DNA of 64,000 bases, taken from NCBI GenBank assembly GCA_964469565.1, contig CAYXZD010000012.1, forward strand, positions 68,987 to 132,986. Reading direction: 5' to 3'. This document shows positions 26,319-34,738 of the stretch, one piece after another; position 1 is the first letter of the stretch, and the number at the start of each line of letters is the position of its first letter. The stretch is from GCA-2720975 sp964469565. Its GTDB lineage: Bacteria; Planctomycetota; UBA1135; GCA-002686595. The notes below the pieces were generated by a model. That model was not told the DNA's origin. It made no database searches and saw only the letters and a list, made by a program, of their open reading frames with translations. The position numbers and the translations under genes were made by a program.

Positions 26319-28429
26319 TAGCCGGGAGAGGGGGACTGCGTGGAGGGGTGCTCCCCAAAGCGGCTGTAAAGTCCCTCGATGGCCTCGGGTTCGCCAATGA
26401 CGAGCACGCGATCTCCAAGCTCAAAGTGAGTCGTTCCCTTGGGCGTGAGCGTTTGTCCAGTTCTGCGAATGGCGGCCACAAGACACTGATCGGGTAATGG
26501 TGCATCGCGCAGGGCGAGGCCGGCAAGGGCCTCTGAGGCGTGGTCCTTGCGGATGCGAATGGACATATAGCGCTCGTTGCGCATGAACACCTCACGAAGC
26601 TGAACCTCGTTTTCTGCGCCCAGCCACTCACTCATAAAGTCGGGCTGATCAACTCGGCTGGCAAGCTGAGCCAGCATGCGCAGGTGTTGCGCCGGGTCCT
26701 CCTTGGGGCTGACGAGGAAGAATACGGCATGTACCTTGTCAGCCACGCTCGGGTGGCCTAAGGCGTCCCCAGTGACGACCCGAATGTCGCGCCTCGTCCG
26801 AACGAGTACCATGGTGGCCTTGTCGAGGTCTGAAAGGTGCATATGGGGTAAAGCCACACCTTTTGAGACGGGCGTGGAGCCGGTCGCGGTGCCTTCGCTG
26901 AAGCCATCGATCAAGGTCTGCTCATCTACTTCTAGGCGGGGAGCGAGATCACGAGCAGCATGGATGATCAGATCATCGAACTCTGCCATTTCATCCACAT
27001 CGATGATGTGGGCATCGAGAACGGCCTCCTCAAAGGGGTCTTGGTCACGCAAACCTTTTTCCTTCAGGATGGACCGCAACTCGGCGTCTAGCTCTTCGTG
27101 ACGATTCTGACCGAGGCGAGCAAACACATGATAGATGGCCCCCTGGCGGTTGACTCGATGGGAACCGTAGCAGGTGTACCACAGAGTTCCTACAAGGATG
27201 AGCCCAGCGCTAAACAGTGTGGGCATGAGCCCCATTTGGGCGATGAACACAAAGGGCGCCACAATTCCAAAAATGTGCAGAGCTGGATAAAAGGGAGCGC
27301 GGTATCCGGGGTCGTAGGAGGCAAGCCCGCTTTCACGCATCACGATCACTGCTAGGCACAGGAGCGCAAACATCATCAATTGGAAAGCGCTGGCTAACTT
27401 CGCAATCTTGACCGGCTCGAGAAACAGCAGGATGGCCACGATGATTGTGACAGTGAGCGCAATGGAGCGAACGGGTGTTCCGCGCTTGGAGAGCTTTGCG
27501 AGTTGACGCGGCACGAGGTGGTCACGCCCCATCGCTAGTGGGTAGCGCGAGGAGCTCAGGATGCCCGCATTGGACACGGAGAAAAACGCCAAAAAAGCTC
27601 CTGCGGTGATCACGTACAAACCCACCTCTCCGAAGATGGCGTTGGCTGCAGAAGCCATCGGAGTCAAATCTCCAGCTAGCTGATCGGCGGGCAAAACTCC
27701 AACCATGATGGCCGTGCAGAGTCCATACACCAGCAGAGAGGTTGCAAGTGAGAGGAATACCCCGCGTGGAAGGTCTCGTTCGGGGTCACGCACCTCCTCG
27801 GATACACTGGCCACGTTTGTCACGCCGACGTACGAGATGTACACCAACCCTGCTGTGCTGAGGATTCCCTCCGTGCCTGCACCAAAGAAGTTCGCAAAGG
27901 CCGCAGGGTCGATGTTGGGAACGCCCTTCCCTATGAACAGGGCCAGGACAGTGAGAAGGCCCAGGACGAGGATCACTTGGAAGCTGCCGCTCTTTTTGGA
28001 GCCAGCGGCGTTTAGAACACCGAAGAGGACCGCAAACCCCGCTGCGATCGCACGCATGACCATGGGGTCAGCATCGCCAAAGATGAGGGCGCTGTAGGCT
28101 CCAATGCCAACGAGGGCAAAGGAGGTCTTCAGTACGAGGGCGAGCCAGGTTCCCAATCCCCCGATGGTCCCCGCTAGGGGCCCTAGGCTGCGATCGAGGA
28201 AGTAGTACGCTCCCCCAGCTTTGGGCATGGCGGTGGACAACTCCACGACCGCAAGCATGGCCGGCACCAGTGGCACAGCTGCAAGCATGTAGCACAACAC
28301 AATGGCTGGCCCTGCTTGGGCTGCAGCAAGGCCCGGTAGGAGAAAGAGGCCAGCGCTGAGGGTGGCGCCCGTAGCGATGGTATAGACGTCCCGAAGCCGG
28401 AGGGACTTAGGCAGGCTGGTTGTGGCCAT
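26318..28429 (-). CDS. APC-family amino-acid permease fused to PTS EIIA-like and RCK_C domains
   Basis: Residues ~1-425 form a twelve-helix APC transporter: SLRLRDVYTIATGATLSAGL at the start, then AMPKAGGAYYFLDRSLGPLA and SEEVRDPERDLPRG. Residues ~483-617 are a fructose/nitrogen-type EIIA domain with SKGVALPHMHL, where His529 is the likely phosphorylated residue. Residues ~620-692 are a TrkA_C/RCK_C domain ending DRVLVIGEPEAIEGLYSRFG. The arrangement suggests amino-acid uptake gated by a phosphorelay or ligand signal at the inner membrane; family facts support each domain, but the coupling is inference. It is first in a two-gene unit with the downstream hypothetical gene. Confidence 0.88.
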   Translation of the reverse strand: MATTSLPKSLRLRDVYTIATGATLSAGLFLLPGLAAAQAGPAIVLCYMLAAVPLVPAMLAVVELSTAMPKAGGAYYFLDRSLGPLAGTIGGLGTWLALVLKTSFALVGIGAYSALIFGDADPMVMRAIAAGFAVLFGVLNAAGSKKSGSFQVILVLGLLTVLALFIGKGVPNIDPAAFANFFGAGTEGILSTAGLVYISYVGVTNVASVSEEVRDPERDLPRGVFLSLATSLLVYGLCTAIMVGVLPADQLAGDLTPMASAANAIFGEVGLYVITAGAFLAFFSVSNAGILSSSRYPLAMGRDHLVPRQLAKLSKRGTPVRSIALTVTIIVAILLFLEPVKIAKLASAFQLMMFALLCLAVIVMRESGLASYDPGYRAPFYPALHIFGIVAPFVFIAQMGLMPTLFSAGLILVGTLWYTCYGSHRVNRQGAIYHVFARLGQNRHEELDAELRSILKEKGLRDQDPFEEAVLDAHIIDVDEMAEFDDLIIHAARDLAPRLEVDEQTLIDGFSEGTATGSTPVSKGVALPHMHLSDLDKATMVLVRTRRDIRVVTGDALGHPSVADKVHAVFFLVSPKEDPAQHLRMLAQLASRVDQPDFMSEWLGAENEVQLREVFMRNERYMSIRIRKDHASEALAGLALRDAPLPDQCLVAAIRRTGQTLTPKGTTHFELGDRVLVIGEPEAIEGLYSRFGEHPSTQSPSPG

Positions 28430-28491
28430 GGGTTCAGGGTCTACCCGCTTAGGTCATTTGAAGAGCAGGTGCACGTCTGGCAATGGGCGGT

Positions 28492-30198
28492 TTATCGCGA
28501 AAAGGTGTGATAGCTACCCGTAGTGGGGACACCCAGTTTGGTTTCCTTTGACTCGCCAGGCCACCGGACATACAAGCCTGTCACAGTGTGACCTGCAGGT
28601 ACTCCGAAGTGAACTCGTGGATCGTTGGAGGCCAGGTAGCTGTAGGCGGGATCGGCGAGTCGGTGCTGGGATACCGATGAGGCGATTCCATCACTACCGG
28701 TGACCGTAGTCTCTAAGCGAACCATAGACCCGACAGCTGTCTTGAAGCGTGAACCCAGTAGTTCTACCCCTACAAACGTTCCCGAGCGCGGGGCGACATT
28801 ACGCAAGAGCTTGACAGGGGCGTCGCGGTCAATGACGACCACATCGACATCACCATCGTTATCAATGTCTCCAAACGCGGCACCACGGCTGGAACCGAGC
28901 ACCGGTTTCGCACTTCCCTCGCCCCGACTCCTAAACTTCGCATCACCCTCGCCTTGGAAGAGTAAATTGGGTTCTGCATAGGCATCGTCGCTATAGGCTT
29001 CATCTTTGCCCCATGCTTGTACAGCACCATTTGCGACGTACAAATCAAGCTGACCATCGAGGTTGTAGTCATGAAACCCCATGCCGAAACCCGTGAGTTT
29101 CAGGCTTGCGGGTCCGAGGCCTGTTGCATTGGTCTTATCGCGGAAGCGGCCGTTGCGATTGAGATAAAACGTGTTGGTCTCGCGCCGAATATGGGTCATG
29201 AATAGATCGAGCCAACCGTCTTGGTTGATATCCACCCATTGGACGCCCATGCCGGCCTCGGGTGTACCGGTGCTGTTGACTGCACATCCTCCGATCAGGG
29301 CAACGTCTTGAAAACCGTTGCCTCCGCTGTTGCGCCAAAGCGCATTTGGCGTGGCGTCATTTGCCACATAGATGTCTGCATCTCCGTCTTGATCGAAGTC
29401 AGCACAAGCGACACCCAAGCCGTTGCCGCTGGTGAGGTGAATCCCCTGTTTGCGAGAGTAGTCTGCAAACCCAAGACGCCCCTGAAGCAGTAGCAGGTCG
29501 GTGGAGTGTGCGTTGTAGTTGTTCGGGCTGCAGTAATCGGGACGGTTTCTGTAGTTGTTACAAGGAGTTTCAATCGTGGGGGACCAGTTGAGGTTGTTCA
29601 CCACAAACAAGTCGAGCTTGCCATCCCCATCGCCGTCAACGAACGCGGCGCTCGTTCCCCAGCGCCCATCATTAGCTTTCAGGCGAACTGAAAGGTCCTT
29701 GAAAGTGCCATTGCCCTGGTTCTGATAGAAGACATTGGGTCCGACATTCGTGACGTAAAGGTCAATATCTCCATCACCGTCGTAGTCGCCGCAAGCAGCG
29801 CCCATGCCGTAGCCGGTGTCCCCTACACCTGCGGCATCGGTCACATCCACAAAGTCGGGACTGGCCAACTCTGCGTTCACTGATTTCTCTACGTGCATGT
29901 TCTTGAACAGGCGGTTACCGGGCAAAGATTGCTCCTCGGTTGGAGTCAAGTAACCCGATTGCACCAGGTAGAGGTCAAGGTCGCCGTCGCCGTCGTAGTC
30001 AAACAAAGCTGTGCCGCCTCCCATGATTTCAGGAAACCAGAATCGGTCAGCCGGAGCACCGCTTACGTGTTCCCAAGTCAATCCGGCCGCCTCAGCCTCT
30101 TCATGGAACCAAGGGGCGGTGTCTTGACTTTGAAGGGCAGGTGCACCCGTGTTGGGCACGAGCAACAATGTGGCAAATGAGAATAGAGAAAGGTGCAT
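28492..30198 (-). CDS. Secreted FG-GAP/VCBS-repeat protein with ASPIC/UnbV domain (CRTAC1-like)
   Basis: From ATG 30198 a signal peptide (MHLSLFSFATLLLVPNTG) precedes WFHEEAEAAGLTWEHV, the usual start of CRTAC1-like proteins. At least seven calcium-binding DxDxDGxxD repeats follow, such as FDYDGDGDLDLYLVQ, GDYDGDGDIDLYVTN and GDIDNDGDVDVVVID, which should form a beta-propeller. The C-terminal ~90 residues (RSGTFVGVELLG and VTGLYVRWPGESKE) are the ASPIC/UnbV domain. Upstream in-frame ATGs as far as 30432 overlap the TPR gene and give Arg/Thr-rich sequence, so they are rejected. The TPR gene lies 55 bp upstream on the same strand; the pairing is typical in Planctomycetota. The role is probably binding outside the cell. 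Confidence 0.88.
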   Translation of the reverse strand: MHLSLFSFATLLLVPNTGAPALQSQDTAPWFHEEAEAAGLTWEHVSGAPADRFWFPEIMGGGTALFDYDGDGDLDLYLVQSGYLTPTEEQSLPGNRLFKNMHVEKSVNAELASPDFVDVTDAAGVGDTGYGMGAACGDYDGDGDIDLYVTNVGPNVFYQNQGNGTFKDLSVRLKANDGRWGTSAAFVDGDGDGKLDLFVVNNLNWSPTIETPCNNYRNRPDYCSPNNYNAHSTDLLLLQGRLGFADYSRKQGIHLTSGNGLGVACADFDQDGDADIYVANDATPNALWRNSGGNGFQDVALIGGCAVNSTGTPEAGMGVQWVDINQDGWLDLFMTHIRRETNTFYLNRNGRFRDKTNATGLGPASLKLTGFGMGFHDYNLDGQLDLYVANGAVQAWGKDEAYSDDAYAEPNLLFQGEGDAKFRSRGEGSAKPVLGSSRGAAFGDIDNDGDVDVVVIDRDAPVKLLRNVAPRSGTFVGVELLGSRFKTAVGSMVRLETTVTGSDGIASSVSQHRLADPAYSYLASNDPRVHFGVPAGHTVTGLYVRWPGESKETKLGVPTTGSYHTFSR

Positions 30199-30253
30199 GT
30201 GGTGGGTGCGGGTGCGTGTGGGGGTGTGATTTGGAATGGGGCGAGAGCTGGCC

Positions 30254-31948
30254 TTATTCGTCTCCGCCCTTTCCAGCCTCATTGTCTGTCGAGCTGTGGT
30301 CATGGCCTGAATGATCATCGCCGGGTGACTCTTTAGGTGTCTGTGGAGCGGGGGCCTGCTCACCTTGGCCGGGAAGCTTTCCTGTCCGGACGACAGAGCG
30401 CACATTCTGACAGAATGTCTGAACCTCAGCATTGGCAGGCATGGCCTTCGTCATGAAATCTGCAATGCGCATGGCTTCATCCATTTGATTGGTGGATACC
30501 AATGTTTGCGTGTAGAACATTGCGACTTGCGGCGTGCGTGGGGCAAGGTCGAAAGCACGCTTGGCCGCGGCCACGCCCTGGGTGGGGTTTCCTACCGTGA
30601 ACTGCGCTCGAGAAAGGAACAGGAACGCATTTGGATTGCCGGTGTTGCGCTCTGCATTGGCCATTGCGAAGCGAAGCATCTCTGTTTTTCTGCCCGTCTG
30701 AGCGTACAGGCTGGCCAAGCGCTCAAAGAGTTGAGGCTCGGTGCAGCCCAACTGCAATGCAGTGCTAAATGACTGCAGGGCAGAGTTGGCCGCCTGTGGA
30801 TCGAGGTTGGAGGGATCCAGCGTCATGTTGATTGCGAGACCCAAGAAGTAGTGGGGTCTCCCTAGGTTTGGCGCAATGGAAACAGCCTCTTGGGCCTTAG
30901 CCATGACCTCGGCCATGATGGCTTCGCTTTCCTCGGGCGTCAGCGTCTGAGCGGCAATCGAAAGCTTGTTCATCAGGGCCGTGGCCAATTCAATCTTGAT
31001 GTCGACAGAATCGGGCTTGGCTGCCTCTGCCTTGCGCAATGTCTCGATTCCAAGGGCGACCTTGCCGGTCATCAGGTGGGCTCTACCCAACAGGTGAAGT
31101 ACAGCGTGGTTGGTGGGGTTGGTCAGCAAGATCGCATTGAGGGCGTCCGTGGCGGGCCCGATCTCTCCCCCCATCATCATGTTCTCAATCCCCATCATGC
31201 GGCGATGGAAGCCTACGGAGAAGTTGGACAACAGGGGTTGGTGAGGGTCGGGTGGAAACTCGGGCCAAGCGTTGACTCCTGCTTGCAGGTGGGCGGTAGC
31301 TTCAGCCTCACGGCCCAGCTCCATGTAGCACTGCCCCAAAAGGAATCGCGCATGGCGGTAGCTAGGGTTGTCGATCACGATGCGCTCCAGTACATCGCTC
31401 GCCTCGATCCAACGATCTTGGGCGATGCGGATCTGGCACAGTCCCACCCTTGACTGAGGCCACTCTGTAGGCTGTGGTTGGTTGGCCTCGGCGGCAATGG
31501 CTTGCTGAAAAGCGGCGTCGGCCCCTTCAAGGTCCCCCATGGCCAGTAGCATTGATCCTAGGCGGGCTTGGATGACGGGAGTGTTTTTGAGCTTGGAGGC
31601 AGCAAGTCGCATGTCTGCGAGGGCTTGCTCGGCGTCTCCGCTGGCCTGCAAGACCACAGCCCTTCGATATACCCATTGGGGGGCATCGGGCAGCAGGTTG
31701 ATCGCGTTGGTATAGGACTTGGCTGCGGCGGCGAATAGTGTGTTCGCTTCGTAGACTAAGCCTAGATCTGCGTGGACTGATCCCTTGCTTGGATCGGCTT
31801 GGGCCCGGGCGAGGTAGTCAGCGATCAGTGCAGCGATCTCGGGGTCCATGCTGGCCTGGTCTCGAACTGAGACGGGGACCGGCGCATCTTGGAGCTGCGG
31901 GGCTAGGGGAGTGACGGCTAACAGGACGGCGGCAAAGTGCGGGATCAT
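30254..31948 (-). CDS. Exported TPR-repeat protein
   Basis: A short signal sequence (MIPHFAAVLLAVTPLAPQL) precedes about ten TPR units over residues 35-515, for example FAAAAKSYTNAINLLPDAP, LEGADAAFQQAIAAEAN and AKRAFDLAPRTPQVAMFY. The C-terminus is low-complexity and rich in His, Asp and Gln (GDDHSGHDHSSTDN), possibly a metal-binding tail. It lies just upstream of the CRTAC1-like gene in a probable two-gene operon. TPR arrays mediate protein-protein contacts; this one probably works outside the cytoplasm with its neighbour. No catalytic domain is visible. Confidence 0.8.
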   Translation of the reverse strand: MIPHFAAVLLAVTPLAPQLQDAPVPVSVRDQASMDPEIAALIADYLARAQADPSKGSVHADLGLVYEANTLFAAAAKSYTNAINLLPDAPQWVYRRAVVLQASGDAEQALADMRLAASKLKNTPVIQARLGSMLLAMGDLEGADAAFQQAIAAEANQPQPTEWPQSRVGLCQIRIAQDRWIEASDVLERIVIDNPSYRHARFLLGQCYMELGREAEATAHLQAGVNAWPEFPPDPHQPLLSNFSVGFHRRMMGIENMMMGGEIGPATDALNAILLTNPTNHAVLHLLGRAHLMTGKVALGIETLRKAEAAKPDSVDIKIELATALMNKLSIAAQTLTPEESEAIMAEVMAKAQEAVSIAPNLGRPHYFLGLAINMTLDPSNLDPQAANSALQSFSTALQLGCTEPQLFERLASLYAQTGRKTEMLRFAMANAERNTGNPNAFLFLSRAQFTVGNPTQGVAAAKRAFDLAPRTPQVAMFYTQTLVSTNQMDEAMRIADFMTKAMPANAEVQTFCQNVRSVVRTGKLPGQGEQAPAPQTPKESPGDDHSGHDHSSTDNEAGKGGDE

Positions 31949-32091
31949 CGTGATGGGGTATGAATGGAACTAGCCCGATGAGAGGCTCTGGGGTGTGCAG
32001 GTAGCTCGCGGGGCTTGGCAGTATACCCGCCGGAGAAGCAGAGTCAGGTCTGGGCAGATTCCATGGAATTCTACGACCATGAGCTAGGGCC

Positions 32092-33117
32092 TCAGACCCC
32101 CAAGGTGGGCGGGGAAGTAGTGAGAAGGCTTTGTACGCATTGAACGACCAACTGTGGGGAGTGGTACAGAAGATCGTCGCTATCCCCGTCGACGACTTGT
32201 GCCTCCCCGGGGGGGGCTAGCATGGCTGAACATTCAGCCCAAATGCGGTTGAAGGCCACGCTGGGGAATCCCTCGGGCACGCTTGATGCGGCCAGGCACT
32301 GCCTAGCGACTAGGGCTCGGGTGGGTATCTCGAAGTGGGCCTCGGCGGGGGCCTGGGATTTCGCGGATTTGGCTTCCGAGGGGAGGGCGCTCAGCATCTC
32401 GGATCGTACGGCACAAAGCACCCGTGGGCTGCGCGCATGGGCCTGGAGGGCAGCAATCTCGGTTTGACCAATGCCCGCCTGGTCCAAACCGCAAGCAAGC
32501 GGGGACATTCCAAGGATCCGCAGAACTCCAAGGTGGGCGGCCCAGCCGAAAGCCCTCAACAGGCCCGGGGTTAGCCGGGGGTTGGGAACCCCTTCTTTTG
32601 CTAGCCGCTCTTCAAGACTCTCGTGGTACCCGTTCATGAACACTAGGCCAGCTGTCTGGTGTGGGTAGCGCGTCGCAAAGGCTCGCATGGTAGCCGCGGC
32701 CTCACCTTGGCCCACCAGGACAAACTGGGGGTCGGAGCCCGCTCTGGGGCTCGGTTGCACCTGACGCAGGAGCTCGGCCAGCTCTTGTGCGGCAACGGTG
32801 GGGCTGCGGTCCCCGCTGGAGGGTTCGCTCCAACCCAATCCCGCCCGATCATAGGAAACGACAGTCCCCAATTGGTTGAGAGGGGCGACCAGGCTGTCCA
32901 TGTGGCTTGACCATTGCCCTGCCCCGGCCTCAAGCACGATGACCGGTCCGTCCCCGCTGCCCCTGCGTACGCGAACATGCAGGCGAGTGTCTCCCACCAG
33001 AACATGCTGGCCTGGAGCGTGGAAACGAGCTCGATCTCGACGGCTTCCTATCCTCTCGAATGCCCAGCCTAGCGCGGCGGCGCCAAGGGGGGTCAGGTAG
33101 AGCAGGGGGTGGACCAT
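32092..33117 (-). CDS. Alpha/beta-hydrolase-fold protein lacking the nucleophile serine
   Basis: The N-terminus is a membrane-anchor-like helix (PLLYLTPLGAAALGWAF). The fold is clear: GPVIVLEAGAGQWSSHMDSL (oxyanion strand), VVSYDRAGLGWSEPS and a C-terminal LLYHSPQLVVQCV with the usual histidine. At the nucleophile elbow the sequence is VLVGQGEAAATMRA, so Gly138 stands where Ser should be. Unless the nucleophile is elsewhere, it is a non-catalytic member. The frame is intact and of full length (341). It is divergent from the ferredoxin-NrfD gene; ATTCTA at 33133-33138 gives a TAGAAT on the reverse strand 15 bases before the start. Confidence 0.78.
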   Translation of the reverse strand: MVHPLLYLTPLGAAALGWAFERIGSRRDRARFHAPGQHVLVGDTRLHVRVRRGSGDGPVIVLEAGAGQWSSHMDSLVAPLNQLGTVVSYDRAGLGWSEPSSGDRSPTVAAQELAELLRQVQPSPRAGSDPQFVLVGQGEAAATMRAFATRYPHQTAGLVFMNGYHESLEERLAKEGVPNPRLTPGLLRAFGWAAHLGVLRILGMSPLACGLDQAGIGQTEIAALQAHARSPRVLCAVRSEMLSALPSEAKSAKSQAPAEAHFEIPTRALVARQCLAASSVPEGFPSVAFNRIWAECSAMLAPPGEAQVVDGDSDDLLYHSPQLVVQCVQSLLTTSPPTLGV

Positions 33118-33219
33118 GGCTTAGGCCTTTGGATTCTAGCTTGAACTAGGCCAGAGCCCCATGGGTTGAGTATTCTGAGCCCCGTTCCCGTCCCCGTTTC
33201 CCTACGCCCCGTTCCCCCC

Positions 33220-34731
33220 GTGCAACTCGGATTCGTTATCGACCACTCGCGGTGTATCGGCTGCCACGCCTGCACCGTTGCCTGCAAGTCCGAGAACCAC
33301 GTCCCCGTGGGGGATTTTCGCACCTGGGTGAAATACACCGAGAGCGGTAGTTTTCCAGAAGTGCGACGGGGTTTCTCTGTACTTCGGTGTAATCAATGTA
33401 CGGCGGCTCCCTGTGTCGAGATTTGCCCGGTTATCGCCCTCGACAAGCGGCCTGACGGGATTGTAGACGTGGACCCTCAGCTGTGTATTGGGTGTAAGAG
33501 TTGCACTCACGCCTGTCCGTACGATGCCATTTACATCAACGAGTCCACCGGCACGGCGGAAAAGTGCCACTTCTGTGCCCATCGTACGGATCGCGGATTG
33601 GCTCCGGCGTGCGCGGTGGTCTGCCCTACAGAGGCCATTATCCCTGGAGATTTCCACGACCCGCAGAGCCACGTGCGGTCCCTCGCCAAGAAACACCCAC
33701 TGTCGGTGCGCAAGCCAGAAGCGGGAACGGGCCCCAACGTGCGCTATATCGACGCGAACCCCGCTGGTATGGATCCGGGTAAGACCAACCTGTCCCAAGG
33801 CTTTATCTGGTCAGAGCCCCCAACCGGCGAGCGTGCACGAGCCCAGGCTTGGGAGGCTGAATCATCGGAAGCGGTAGCGCGCACGACTTACGACGTGCCC
33901 CGGTCTCAGCTTTGGGGTTGGCGCGTGAGCACCTATCTTTGGACGAAGTCTATTGCTGCAGGAGTCTTGCCCATCGCGCTGCTCGGCATGGCTCTAGGGG
34001 CACCGACGGCCACCCCTGAAGTTGAGTTTACCCGCTTTATCGCAGCAGTCGTGGCGCTCGCATTCCTTGGTGTGACTGGCCTGCTCTTGATCACGGATCT
34101 GAAACGGCCAGAGCGCTTCCTCTATATCTTCCTCAAGCCAAACTGGAATTCCTGGCTTGTGCGCGGGAGCTACATCATCGCGGCCTATAGCGCTGTGCTG
34201 TTGGCGAGCCTTTTCATGGGCTCTACCTTCTTGACCTGGCTCACCTACGGATTGGGTGCATGGACGGCGGCTTACACCGCATCCCTGTTGGCGCAAGCAA
34301 AGGGTCGGGTACTCTGGATGCGCAAGGGTCTTGGTCTTCAACTCTTGGCTCAAGCCGGACTTGCGGGATCGGGAACTCTAATGATCATGGAATTCCTGGG
34401 TGTTGTTCTTGATGGAGCGCTGACGTCGAGCTTGCCCGTGATGATGGGGACCTGCTTGGCTTTGAATTTCATCGCCATCTTGCTGGAGGGGAACTGTGCC
34501 CCCAAGGGACGTGAGGTGGAGTATGAGCGTGCTGTGCGCCTTGTCAGTCACGGGCCCTTTGCCCGCCGCCACTGGATCGTGGGCGTAGGCCTGGGTCTCG
34601 CGGTGCCGCTGTGCCTGATTGTCTTTGGGCCGTCTTCGCTAGGCGCGCTTGCGGCAGTGTTGGCCTTGGCGGGCTTGTTTGTGGAAGAAGACATCCTCGT
34701 TCGTGCAGGCCAAGCCCTGCCTATCAGTTAA
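33220..34731 (+). CDS. Ferredoxin-NrfD fusion: electron-transfer and membrane subunits of a Mo-oxidoreductase
   Basis: Residues 1-~190 are a PsrB/DmsB-like four-cluster ferredoxin. Motifs are RCIGCHACTVACKSEN, RCNQCTAAPCVEICP, CIGCKSCTHACPYDA and KCHFCAHRTDRGLAPAC. From ~235 to the end are about eight membrane helices of NrfD/PsrC type. In most systems these are two separate proteins; here they are one of 503 residues. The GTG at 33220 gives the usual N-terminus QLGFVIDHSRCIGC; an upstream TTG at 33166 adds only a Val/Pro-rich stretch. It should exchange electrons between quinone and the catalytic subunit encoded 7 bp downstream. The donor/acceptor is not evident. Confidence 0.88.
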   Translation: MQLGFVIDHSRCIGCHACTVACKSENHVPVGDFRTWVKYTESGSFPEVRRGFSVLRCNQCTAAPCVEICPVIALDKRPDGIVDVDPQLCIGCKSCTHACPYDAIYINESTGTAEKCHFCAHRTDRGLAPACAVVCPTEAIIPGDFHDPQSHVRSLAKKHPLSVRKPEAGTGPNVRYIDANPAGMDPGKTNLSQGFIWSEPPTGERARAQAWEAESSEAVARTTYDVPRSQLWGWRVSTYLWTKSIAAGVLPIALLGMALGAPTATPEVEFTRFIAAVVALAFLGVTGLLLITDLKRPERFLYIFLKPNWNSWLVRGSYIIAAYSAVLLASLFMGSTFLTWLTYGLGAWTAAYTASLLAQAKGRVLWMRKGLGLQLLAQAGLAGSGTLMIMEFLGVVLDGALTSSLPVMMGTCLALNFIAILLEGNCAPKGREVEYERAVRLVSHGPFARRHWIVGVGLGLAVPLCLIVFGPSSLGALAAVLALAGLFVEEDILVRAGQALPIS

Positions 34732-34738
34732 GCGTTCC

